Positions 8,126 to 15,661 of a DNA stretch of 64,000 nt are shown piece by piece. How positions within the stretch are numbered: the first letter of the stretch is position 1; each line of letters begins with the position of its first letter. The stretch comes from Chloroflexota bacterium. GTDB taxonomy: Bacteria > Chloroflexota > Dehalococcoidia > Tepidiformales > Tepidiformaceae. The DNA lies in the NCBI GenBank assembly GCA_026702615.1, contig JAPPBY010000007.1, positions 39,712 to 103,711 on the forward strand, written 5' to 3'. A model generated the notes under the pieces. That model saw nothing but the letters and a program-made list of their open reading frames with translations. It did not search any database and was not told where the DNA came from. Position numbers and translations under genes: made by a program.

Positions 8126-9130
8126 ATGACGCGTCGCGACCGCACGACGGGGCTGCCCAGCGCCCAGCGGGGGCGGCGCGCCGCCGCGCGTGCGGGCGAA
8201 GACGGCGGGTTCTCCGTCCAGCGACTGACGCGCTTCGGGATCATCGGGGTGGCAGTGGCAGCCCTGCTCGTCGTGGTCGCCCTGCTGGCCTACAACTGGT
8301 ACGACAGCAGCATCGCGCAGCCCGGCAAAACGGTGCTGCGCGTGGGCGAGGAGGAGTTCTCCCTCTCGTACTACGCCGCACGTCTGCCCGAGTTCGCGCG
8401 GGCCGAGGGCGCCACCAGCGGCCTCCTGCTGACGGACGCGTTGCTGGGCAAGCTGGAAGAGGAAGGGCTCGTCCTGACGGCAGCGGCGGAACGCGGGATC
8501 GTGCTGAGCGATGACGACGTCACCGCCGCGATCGCGGTCTGGCTCGGCGTTCCCCTCGACACCTCCCGTGGCAGCCTGTTCGACAATCGCTACCGGGACG
8601 AACTGCGGAACTCGGGACTGAGCGACAGCCACTACCGCGAGCAGACTAGGGCGCGGGAGGCGGAGACTCGGCTCCGAGAATGGCTGCGCGAGGAGATCGG
8701 CGAGACGGGAGCCCTCTTGCACCTCCGCGTGGTGACAGCTGCCACGCTCGAGGAGGCGGAAGCCCTGCGGGCACGCATCGACGAGGGCGAGGACATGGGC
8801 ACGATCGCCCAGGTCGACTCGCTGCACGAGGCGTCGCGCCAGAACGACGGCCTCTGGACCACTCCCCCGGCGCTGCTCGAGGCGGCCCTTCAGGACGCGC
8901 TGGCCGGCGCCGAGGAAGGCGCGCTGCTGGACCCGGTGGAAGCCGGCGGCGCCTTCTGGGTGATCCGGCTGGAGACCCGGGAGGCGGCGGGGACCTACAC
9001 CGACCGGCACATCGCGGAGCTCACGGAGCTGCACTTCGAGGAAGCGATCGAAGCGGCACGCGAACGTGTGACAATCGAGCGCGACTTCACGACAGACGAC
9101 GCCAACTGGGCGATCGAAGAGGCGAGCTAG
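8126..9130 (+). CDS. Membrane-anchored SurA/PrsA-like peptidyl-prolyl isomerase-type protein
   Basis: 334 residues: basic N-terminus, one transmembrane helix (about 36-56), then an extracytoplasmic part. The helical N-domain resembles the SurA/PrsA chaperone core (VGEEEFSLSYYAARL, MLTDALLGKLEEEGLV-type helices). The middle (about 195-290) reads as a parvulin-like PpiC domain, with a weak match to its conserved positions. It would help fold exported proteins at the outer face of the membrane. It lies 12 bases after rpsR. Confidence 0.7.
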   Translation: MTRRDRTTGLPSAQRGRRAAARAGEDGGFSVQRLTRFGIIGVAVAALLVVVALLAYNWYDSSIAQPGKTVLRVGEEEFSLSYYAARLPEFARAEGATSGLLLTDALLGKLEEEGLVLTAAAERGIVLSDDDVTAAIAVWLGVPLDTSRGSLFDNRYRDELRNSGLSDSHYREQTRAREAETRLREWLREEIGETGALLHLRVVTAATLEEAEALRARIDEGEDMGTIAQVDSLHEASRQNDGLWTTPPALLEAALQDALAGAEEGALLDPVEAGGAFWVIRLETREAAGTYTDRHIAELTELHFEEAIEAARERVTIERDFTTDDANWAIEEAS

Positions 9131-9133
9131 ACC

Positions 9134-10432
9134 GTGGCAAACGAAATCGGCATCGGCTTCCTGGGCATGGGCAACGTCGGCGAGAAGGTGGTGGCGACAC
9201 TGCTGGAGCGAGCCGACCAGTTCCGCGAACAGACAGGCGCGTCGCTCACGCTGCGCCGCGTGGCGGTGAAGGATCCGACCCGCTCCCGCGGTATCGACCT
9301 GCCCGCGGGCGTGCTCACCGGCAATGCCAGCGATGTGCTGGACGACCCCTCGGTCGATGTCGTGGTGGAAGTGATCGGCGGGGACGGGGCCGCGGGCGAC
9401 TACGTGCGTCGCGCGCTGGCGGGCGGCAAGCACGTCGTCTCGGCGAACAAGGAGCTGGTCTCCAAGGCGGGGCCGGAGCTGTTCGAACTGGCTCGCGAGA
9501 ACGGAGCGGCACTGCGCTTCGAGGCGAGCGTAGGCGGGGGCATCCCCGTCATCTCGCCGTTGCTGCGCGACCTGCCGGCGAACCGGGTAGTCGCAATCCG
9601 GGCGATCATCAACGGGACCACGAACTTCATCCTGACGAACATGGCGCAGCGCGGCGACAGCTTCGAAGACGCGCTCGCCGAGGCGCAGGATCTGGGCTAC
9701 GCCGAACCGGACCCGACGAACGACGTGGACGGCTACGACGCGGCCTTCAAGATCGCACTGATGGCGGGGCTCGCCTTCGGGACCTACGTGCCGCCCGAGG
9801 CGGTGGCGACGGAAGGGATCCGTGCGCTGGCCCCGCAGGACTTCGAGTACGCGCGCGAGCTCGGCTACGTGATCAAGCTGCTGGCCATCGCCGAGCGGCA
9901 CGGAGACGGCGTGCTGGCGCGCGTCCACCCGGCGCTCCTACCCGAGTCGGAGCCACTGGCGCGCGTCGACGGCGTGCAGAACGCGGCACAGATCCAGGGC
10001 GACCTCGCGGGCACGCTCACGTTCCAGGGGGCGGGAGCGGGAGCCGCGCCAACGACGAGCGCCGTGCTCGCCGACGTACTCGATATCTCGCGGTCGCTGG
10101 CGGAGGGGGCGCAGCCGCGCTGGGACCCAGGTCCCTGGCGGAGGGGAGAAGCGCTGGGGCTGGGGGCTCTGGAGACGCGCTACTATCTCCGCATGACGGT
10201 TCTCGATCAGCCGGGCGTGCTCGCGCAGATCGCTCGTGTCCTCGGCGAGGCTCAGGTGAGCATCGCCGCCGTGGATCAGCGCGAATCGGACGAGGAGCGG
10301 GGCACGGCCGAACTGGCGTTGATGACGCATCGCGCGCGAGAGCTGGCGGTGACCGGCGCGATCGACACCCTGCGGGGCCTCGACGAGGTGAGCGAGGTGG
10401 ACGCGATGCTGCGGGTGGAGGGCGCCACATGA
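9134..10432 (+). CDS. hom: Homoserine dehydrogenase
   Basis: 432-residue enzyme reducing aspartate semialdehyde to homoserine, a step shared by threonine and methionine synthesis. The NAD(P) motif GFLGMGNVG is at the N-terminus. The catalytic region contains SANKELVSKAG, NGTTNFILTNM and the EPDPTNDVDGYDAAFK block. A C-terminal ACT domain (about 350-432, YYLRMTVLDQPGVLAQIARV) suggests threonine feedback control. It starts at GTG 9134. The next gene overlaps it by ATGA, and thrC follows, so this is a threonine operon. Confidence 0.96.
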   Translation: MANEIGIGFLGMGNVGEKVVATLLERADQFREQTGASLTLRRVAVKDPTRSRGIDLPAGVLTGNASDVLDDPSVDVVVEVIGGDGAAGDYVRRALAGGKHVVSANKELVSKAGPELFELARENGAALRFEASVGGGIPVISPLLRDLPANRVVAIRAIINGTTNFILTNMAQRGDSFEDALAEAQDLGYAEPDPTNDVDGYDAAFKIALMAGLAFGTYVPPEAVATEGIRALAPQDFEYARELGYVIKLLAIAERHGDGVLARVHPALLPESEPLARVDGVQNAAQIQGDLAGTLTFQGAGAGAAPTTSAVLADVLDISRSLAEGAQPRWDPGPWRRGEALGLGALETRYYLRMTVLDQPGVLAQIARVLGEAQVSIAAVDQRESDEERGTAELALMTHRARELAVTGAIDTLRGLDEVSEVDAMLRVEGAT

Positions 10433-11436
10433 CCTCCGAACCTGCCCTGCGCTCGATCGAGGAGACGCTGGTCCTGCTGGAGAATCAGGCCAGGGCCCAG
10501 CGGGAAGCGGGTGAAGCGCTGGGGCGTGAGCTCGAGCAGCTGCGCCGCCAGGTGGAGGCAGTCGCCGATCAGGGCGAGGAGCAGGGGCGTTCGACGAGGC
10601 AGATGGAAACGACGGTCGCCCGCTACCAGGGACTCCCCCAGAAGGTCACGGAGCTCTCACAGGACACCGAGCAGATCCGCACGGCCCTCACAGAGACGCG
10701 GTCGGCGGTGGAGACGAACGAGCGTACCCGCGACGCGGAAGCGCTCGCCGCCAGCCGGGAGCTTCGGGAAGCCCTGCGCCGCGTGGAGGGCATGGAGGAC
10801 CGGCTCGAGCTGTTGACCGCGGAGGCAGCGACGCGCGAGTCGAAGCTGGAGCAGCTGGGGCAGACACTCAGCGTATTGACGGACTGGCAGCAGGAGATGC
10901 GGCAGCAGACGGAGCAGTTCGACCTGCGGCTGCAGCGGCTCACGGAGGTGAGCGAAGAGGTGGAGGCGCGGGTACTGGCCGCCGCCCAGGCGCTGCAGGA
11001 GCGCCCCCTGGAGATCATCCACGAGCGGCTGCAGATTCTGGGGGAGCTGGCTCACCGGGCCGAGGAGGCGATCGAGTCGCTGCGAGGTTCGCAAGAGCTC
11101 GGCGAGGAAGTACGCGACGAGATGGGGCGTCGCCGGGACGAGCAAGAACGCATCGAAGCCCAGGTCAGCCGGGTCGAGGGCGCGGTCGACAACCTTGCGC
11201 GGCAACTCGACGAGGCCCGGGGCGAGACGGCGCTGCTGGATGGACGACACTCCGGTCTGAGCGAGCGCGTGAGCCTGATCCGCCGGGACATCTCGGAGAT
11301 GGTCGACCACGTACGCGAGGAGTTCGGCCGCTACAGCGAGATGCAGGAGCGGTCGCGCAAACGGCAGATCGAGGCGCTTGAGCAGGAGTTGCGGGAGCTG
11401 AAGTTCCACGGGCTCCGCCCGCCGGACGAGCCGTGA
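10429..11436 (+). CDS. Coiled-coil protein coupled to hom and thrC
   Basis: 335 residues, almost entirely heptad-rich helix with Glu, Arg, Gln and Leu dominating and few prolines; no signal peptide or transmembrane helix. It is not recognised as a named family. ATG 10429 overlaps the hom stop (ATGA), and its own stop overlaps the GTG of thrC (GTGA at 11433-11436), so it is translated between two threonine-pathway enzymes. A scaffolding, cytoskeletal or SMC-like structural role is possible, but the sequence does not say which. Confidence 0.75.
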   Translation: MTSEPALRSIEETLVLLENQARAQREAGEALGRELEQLRRQVEAVADQGEEQGRSTRQMETTVARYQGLPQKVTELSQDTEQIRTALTETRSAVETNERTRDAEALAASRELREALRRVEGMEDRLELLTAEAATRESKLEQLGQTLSVLTDWQQEMRQQTEQFDLRLQRLTEVSEEVEARVLAAAQALQERPLEIIHERLQILGELAHRAEEAIESLRGSQELGEEVRDEMGRRRDEQERIEAQVSRVEGAVDNLARQLDEARGETALLDGRHSGLSERVSLIRRDISEMVDHVREEFGRYSEMQERSRKRQIEALEQELRELKFHGLRPPDEP

Positions 11437-12494
11437 GCGAGCCGCAACGGCGCGGGGTGCTGGAGCGCTGGGCCGAGGTCCTGCCGATCACCCCGCAGAC
11501 ACCACGCATCACCCTGGGAGAGGGCGACACGCCCCTCGTGCGCTCGGTCGCGATCGAGCGGGAGCTCGGCGTCGACGAGCTCTGGTTCAAACTGGAGAGT
11601 TCGAATCCGACGGGGTCCTTCAAAGACCGGGGCATGGTGGTGGCGGTGGCGAAGGCCATGGAGCGGGGCGCGCAGGCCGTGCTCTGCGCGAGCACGGGCA
11701 ACACAAGCGCGAGCGCAGCGGCCTACGCGGCCCGCTGCGGTCTGGAGGCGAGCATCCTGGTGCCGCAGGGACGCGTGGCGGCGGGCAAGCTCGCGCAGGC
11801 GGTGGCGTTCGGGGCGCGCATCGTCGAGATTGAGGGCAGCTTCGACCATGCGCTCACGCTGGCGCGGTCCGTGGCCGACACCCACCCCATCGCGCTCGTG
11901 AACTCGGTGAACCCGGACCGGATCGAGGGACAGAAGACGGCGTCCTACGAGATCTGCGAGACGCTCGGCGACGCGCCCGACGCGCTCGCCATCCCCGTGG
12001 GGAACGCCGGCAACATCACCGCCTACTGGAAAGGGTTCGTGGAGTGCGCGGAGCGCGACTACGCATCGCGGCACCCGCGGATGCTGGGGTTCCAGGCGGC
12101 GGGAGCGGCGCCGTTCGTGCGGGGGGAACCGGTCGACGACCCGCAAACCGTCGCGACCGCCATCCGCATCGGGAACCCGGCCAGCTGGAAGCCGGCCGAG
12201 CAGGCTCGCGACGAGAGCGAGGGCCTCATCGACGCGGTCAGCGACGACGAGATCCTCGACGCCTACCGGCTCCTCGCGGGCTCGGAAGGGCTGTTCGCCG
12301 AGCCAGCCAGCGCAGCCAGCGTGGCGGGACTGCGGAAGCTGAATCGCGAAGGCGGGCTAAGGGGCGGACGGGTGGTGGCGGTACTGACCGGGTCGGGGCT
12401 CAAGGACCCAGAAACGGCAGAGAACGCCAACACGCCGGACGTGGTCCGGGCGACGGCCACGCTTGAGGGCGTGGAGCGGGCGCTGGGACTCTAG
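11433..12494 (+). CDS. thrC: Threonine synthase
   Basis: 353-residue PLP enzyme converting O-phosphohomoserine to threonine. The PLP lysine is K64 in NPTGSFKDRGM, and the phosphate-binding loop is GNAGN. Its length matches the short bacterial class (about 350). The start is GTG 11433, overlapping the stop of the coiled-coil gene. No homoserine kinase gene is in the window, so it must be elsewhere. Confidence 0.95.
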   Translation: MSEPQRRGVLERWAEVLPITPQTPRITLGEGDTPLVRSVAIERELGVDELWFKLESSNPTGSFKDRGMVVAVAKAMERGAQAVLCASTGNTSASAAAYAARCGLEASILVPQGRVAAGKLAQAVAFGARIVEIEGSFDHALTLARSVADTHPIALVNSVNPDRIEGQKTASYEICETLGDAPDALAIPVGNAGNITAYWKGFVECAERDYASRHPRMLGFQAAGAAPFVRGEPVDDPQTVATAIRIGNPASWKPAEQARDESEGLIDAVSDDEILDAYRLLAGSEGLFAEPASAASVAGLRKLNREGGLRGGRVVAVLTGSGLKDPETAENANTPDVVRATATLEGVERALGL

Positions 12495-12501
12495 CGCCTG
12501 C

Positions 12502-12529
12502 TTGACCCCCCAGCGGCGGCCCGTAGACT
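12502..12529 (+). promoter_or_regulatory. Sigma-70-type promoter with leaderless start
   Basis: TTGACC (12502-12507), a 16-base spacer and TAGACT (12524-12529) lie seven bases before the ATG of the next gene. This is among the best promoter matches in the window, and the geometry puts the transcript start at the start codon. Confidence 0.6.
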
Positions 12530-12536
12530 CGCGGCC

Positions 12537-12890
12537 ATGCGCACCATCACTCGATTGATCGCTCCGGCCGCGCTCGCGGGGGCACTTGCACTCGCCGCTA
12601 CCGCGCCGCTCCTGGCGCTGGACGCGCCGCCCGTTGCCGACGCTCCGCACATCGTCGCGCAGGAAGCGGAAACCGGTCGCGACGTGGTGCCACCGCTCAT
12701 CTGGTCACTCGTGGGCACAGGGCTCTTCTGCGGCGCGCTGGGCGTGCTCTTCCTGTTGAAGCGCGAGCTTGGCGGTTTCGAACTGAAACCGGGAGCGTGG
12801 ACGGCCCCGATCAGCGTGATCGAAAGCGACAGCCTCCCCGTCGAAGAGTCGGACTACCCCGAGCCCGAGGACGACGACCACGGACACTGA
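12537..12890 (+). CDS. Small membrane protein of unknown function
   Basis: 117 residues. An N-terminal hydrophobic stretch (about 8-28) ending ALALDAPP looks like a signal sequence or anchor. A second helix (about 55-76, IWSLVGTGLFCGALGVLFLLK) is followed by a short acidic, His-ending cytoplasmic-type tail (PEPEDDDHGH). Not recognised as a family. It has its own promoter and probably leads into rdgB 16 bases downstream. Confidence 0.65.
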   Translation: MRTITRLIAPAALAGALALAATAPLLALDAPPVADAPHIVAQEAETGRDVVPPLIWSLVGTGLFCGALGVLFLLKRELGGFELKPGAWTAPISVIESDSLPVEESDYPEPEDDDHGH

Positions 12891-12905
12891 GGCGCATCCC
12901 CTCCC

Positions 12906-13499
12906 GTGACGCGTCTGCTACTGGCGACCAACAACCCCGGCAAGGTTCGCGAAATGCGACGGCTGCTTGCGGACGAGCCGTTCGAAGTCGTGACACCCGC
13001 CGACCTCGGCATCGCGCTCGATGTGGTCGAGGACGGCGACGGGTACGCGGAGAACGCGACGCTCAAGGCCCACGCCTTCGCGGAGGCGGGGCAGTGCCTC
13101 GCCCTGGCCGACGACTCGGGCATCGAGGTGGACGCCCTCGGCGGGGCGCCCGGTCCGCTCTCCGCGCGCTACGGCGGGCCCGGTCTCGACGACGCGGGCC
13201 GCACGGACCTCATGCTGCGGGAGCTGCGCGACGTTCCGGACGGCGAGCGCGGGGCGCGCTACCAGGCAGTCGTCGCCGTCGCGTGGCCGGACGGCCGCAT
13301 CGAGCGGTTCGAGGGGTCGTGGGAGGGGTCGATCGGACGCGAACCGCGCGGTGAGAACGGCTTCGGCTACGACCCTATCTTCCGCACACCGGAGGGCCGC
13401 AGCGCCGCGGATCTGAGCGCCGAGGAGAAGGACGCGGTCAGCCACCGGGGACAGGCGGTGCGGGCGGCATCTCGCTGGCTGCGGGGGAAGAGCGGCTAG
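12906..13499 (+). CDS. rdgB: XTP/dITP diphosphatase (non-canonical purine NTP pyrophosphatase)
   Basis: 197-residue HAM1/RdgB-family enzyme that hydrolyses ITP, dITP and XTP to monophosphates, keeping deaminated purines out of nucleic acids. Motifs are LLATNNPGKVREMR at the N-terminus, LADDSGIEVDALGGAPG with the catalytic Asp, FGYDPIF, and the C-terminal SHRGQAVRA. The start is GTG 12906. The stop overlaps the convergent EF-G-like gene by four bases. Confidence 0.96.
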   Translation: MTRLLLATNNPGKVREMRRLLADEPFEVVTPADLGIALDVVEDGDGYAENATLKAHAFAEAGQCLALADDSGIEVDALGGAPGPLSARYGGPGLDDAGRTDLMLRELRDVPDGERGARYQAVVAVAWPDGRIERFEGSWEGSIGREPRGENGFGYDPIFRTPEGRSAADLSAEEKDAVSHRGQAVRAASRWLRGKSG

Positions 13500-15550
13500 C
13501 TTCCCGCCTCGTCGTCCTTGCTGGCATCGATGACGCGCTGGGCGACGTTGCCCGGCACTTCCTCGTAGCGGTCGAACTCGAGCTCGAAGAGGCCACGGCC
13601 CTGGGTCAGGGAGCGCAGGTCGGAGGCGTAGCGCTGGACCTCGGCGAGGGGGACTTCGGCTTCGACCACGCTCAAGCCGCTGTCGGGCACGATGCCGTGG
13701 ATGCGCGCCCGCTTGGTGTTGAGGTCGCCGACGATGTCGCCCGCATTCGCTTCGGGCCCCCGAACGCGAATAGTCATGACGGGCTCCAGGAGGACGCCAC
13801 GGGCCTCGGCCACGGCTTCCCTGAGGGCCTGGCTCGCGGCGAGCTTGAACGCCATCTCGCTCGAATCGACGGGGTGGTGCTTCCCGTCGAACAGGGTGAC
13901 CTCGCAGTCCGTGAGCTCGTAGCCGGCGACCACGCCTTCGCGGGCCGTCTCCATGACGCCTTTCTCGACTGCGGGGATGAACTCGCGGGGCACGGAGCCA
14001 CCCACGACCTTGCTGTTGAACTGAAGGCCAGAGCCGCGCGTGAGGGGCTTGATCTCGATGGCGACGCGGGCGTACTGGCCGTGGCCACCGGTCTGCTTCT
14101 TGTGGGTGTAGTCGGCGGAGGAGCTGCGGCCAACGGTCTCGCGGTAGGGCACGCGGGGCAGGGAGAGTTCGACCTCGAGGTTGAACTTCTGCAGGAGGCG
14201 TCCAACGGCGACGTCGAGGTGGGCATCGCCGAGTCCTTCAAGGATGGTCTCGCTGGTGCTCGCGTCGCGGCGAAGGCGGAGCCCGGGGTCCTCTTCGACG
14301 AGGCGCTGGAGGCTGGGGCCGAGCTTGTCCACAGCCGCGTTCGCGGCAGGCCGGACAGCCATGCTGTAGACCGGCTCGGGGAAAATCATGGTGGGCAGCT
14401 CGACGGGCTTGTCCTTGGTCGCGAGCGTGTCGCCGGTGCCCGTTTCGCTGAGCTTGGCGACGACGCCGATGTCCCCGGGTGACAGCGCCTCGACGGGCTC
14501 CTGGTCCTTGCCGCGCTGGCGGTAGATGGTGCCGAGGCGCTCATCGGAGGACTTGTCGCTGTTCCAGAGGTGGCTGTCGGCCTTGACCGCGCCGGTCATG
14601 ACGCGGAGGTAGCTGAGGCGGCCGACGTAGGGGTCTGCGGAGGTCTTGAAGACAAGGACGGCGGGCGATGCGCCGTCGCTCACTTCGAGGCTCTCCCCGT
14701 CGGCATCGACGACCTCGCGCTGGTCGGGGGTGGGGGCGACCGCGACGAGCGTGTCGAGCACCTGACGCACGCCGATCTGGTGGGTCGCGGAGGCGCACAG
14801 AACCGGCACGATGTCGCCGGCGGCGAGGGCGGTGCGGAGGGCGCCGTGCAGCTCGTCGGCGGTAATCTCCTCGTCCTCGAAGTACTTCATCATCAGGTCT
14901 TCGTCGTTCTCGACGATGCTCTCGACGAGGGACGAGCGGAGCTCGTCGGCGGTGTCCTGGAGGTCGGCAGGCACCTCACCGGGCTCGCCGCTCTCTCCCA
15001 GGTACGCCTTCATGGCGAGCAGGTCGACGACGCCGCCGAGGTCGTGGCTCTGGCCGATGGGGAGGAAGAGGGGGGCGACGGCCGTGCCCCACTTCTCGCG
15101 GATGGCGCCCAGCACGATGTTGAAGTCGGCGTTCTCGCGGTCGAGGCGGTTGATGAGGATCATGCGGGGAAGGCCGCGCTCCTCGGCGATCTGCCAGACG
15201 CGGTCGGTGCCCACCTCGGGACCTGAGACGGCGTCGACGACGATGAGGGCGAGGTCGGCGGCGCGCACGCCACAGATAACCTCGGAGACGAAGTCGGCGT
15301 AACCGGGGGTGTCGACCAGGTTGATCTTGGCGCCGCCCCACTCAACGGGGAGGACGGAGAGGTTGAGGCTGAACTTGCGGCGGTGCTCGTCCTCGTCGTA
15401 ATCGCCGACCGTGTTCTGCTCCTCGATGGAACCCATCCGCGTGACCGCGCCGCTCACGAAGAGGGCGGCCTCCCCGAGCGTCGTCTTGCCGACGTTGCCG
15501 TGCCCGGCGAGAACAACGTTGCGAATGTCTTCGGAGGGGTAGAGCTTCAT
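13496..15550 (-). CDS. Elongation factor G-like GTPase (EF-G2 type)
   Basis: 684 residues with EF-G domain order: GTPase, beta barrel, and domains III-V ending in the EF-G C-domain. The G1 loop is GHGNVGKTT (about 16-24), G3 is DTPGYADF and G4 is NRLD, instead of the GHIDAGKT, DTPGHVDF and NKMD of classical EF-G. The switch segment also differs (IEEQNTVGDYDEDEHRR). These are the marks of the EF-G2/EF-G-like subfamily, whose cellular role is less clear than that of EF-G. The open frame continues to 16726, but ATG 15550 matches the family N-terminus. Confidence 0.9.
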   Translation of the reverse strand: MKLYPSEDIRNVVLAGHGNVGKTTLGEAALFVSGAVTRMGSIEEQNTVGDYDEDEHRRKFSLNLSVLPVEWGGAKINLVDTPGYADFVSEVICGVRAADLALIVVDAVSGPEVGTDRVWQIAEERGLPRMILINRLDRENADFNIVLGAIREKWGTAVAPLFLPIGQSHDLGGVVDLLAMKAYLGESGEPGEVPADLQDTADELRSSLVESIVENDEDLMMKYFEDEEITADELHGALRTALAAGDIVPVLCASATHQIGVRQVLDTLVAVAPTPDQREVVDADGESLEVSDGASPAVLVFKTSADPYVGRLSYLRVMTGAVKADSHLWNSDKSSDERLGTIYRQRGKDQEPVEALSPGDIGVVAKLSETGTGDTLATKDKPVELPTMIFPEPVYSMAVRPAANAAVDKLGPSLQRLVEEDPGLRLRRDASTSETILEGLGDAHLDVAVGRLLQKFNLEVELSLPRVPYRETVGRSSSADYTHKKQTGGHGQYARVAIEIKPLTRGSGLQFNSKVVGGSVPREFIPAVEKGVMETAREGVVAGYELTDCEVTLFDGKHHPVDSSEMAFKLAASQALREAVAEARGVLLEPVMTIRVRGPEANAGDIVGDLNTKRARIHGIVPDSGLSVVEAEVPLAEVQRYASDLRSLTQGRGLFELEFDRYEEVPGNVAQRVIDASKDDEAGS

Positions 15551-15593
15551 CGGTGGGCGCCTCGTGGCCGCTGGGGCCGGGGATTGGGGGGCG

Positions 15594-15649
15594 ATTGTAC
15601 GCGCTCGGGTCCCTTGGCGGCGGCGGCGCGGGGGCGGCTCCTGTAGACT
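15594..15649. promoter_or_regulatory. Divergent -10 boxes for the EF-G-like gene and dinG
   Basis: In the 111-base gap, TACAAT on the minus strand (15594-15599) lies 43 bases before the EF-G-like ATG, and TAGACT on the plus strand (15644-15649) lies 12 bases before the dinG ATG. No convincing -35 is seen for either. Confidence 0.4.
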
Positions 15650-15661
15650 CCGTTCGCACGC

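Noticed and set aside
7451-9928. 825-codon minus-strand open frame
   Set aside because: It is the antisense of rpsR, the SurA-like gene and hom. No domain pattern is present, and it is rich in Arg, His, Leu and Gln as expected for a shadow.
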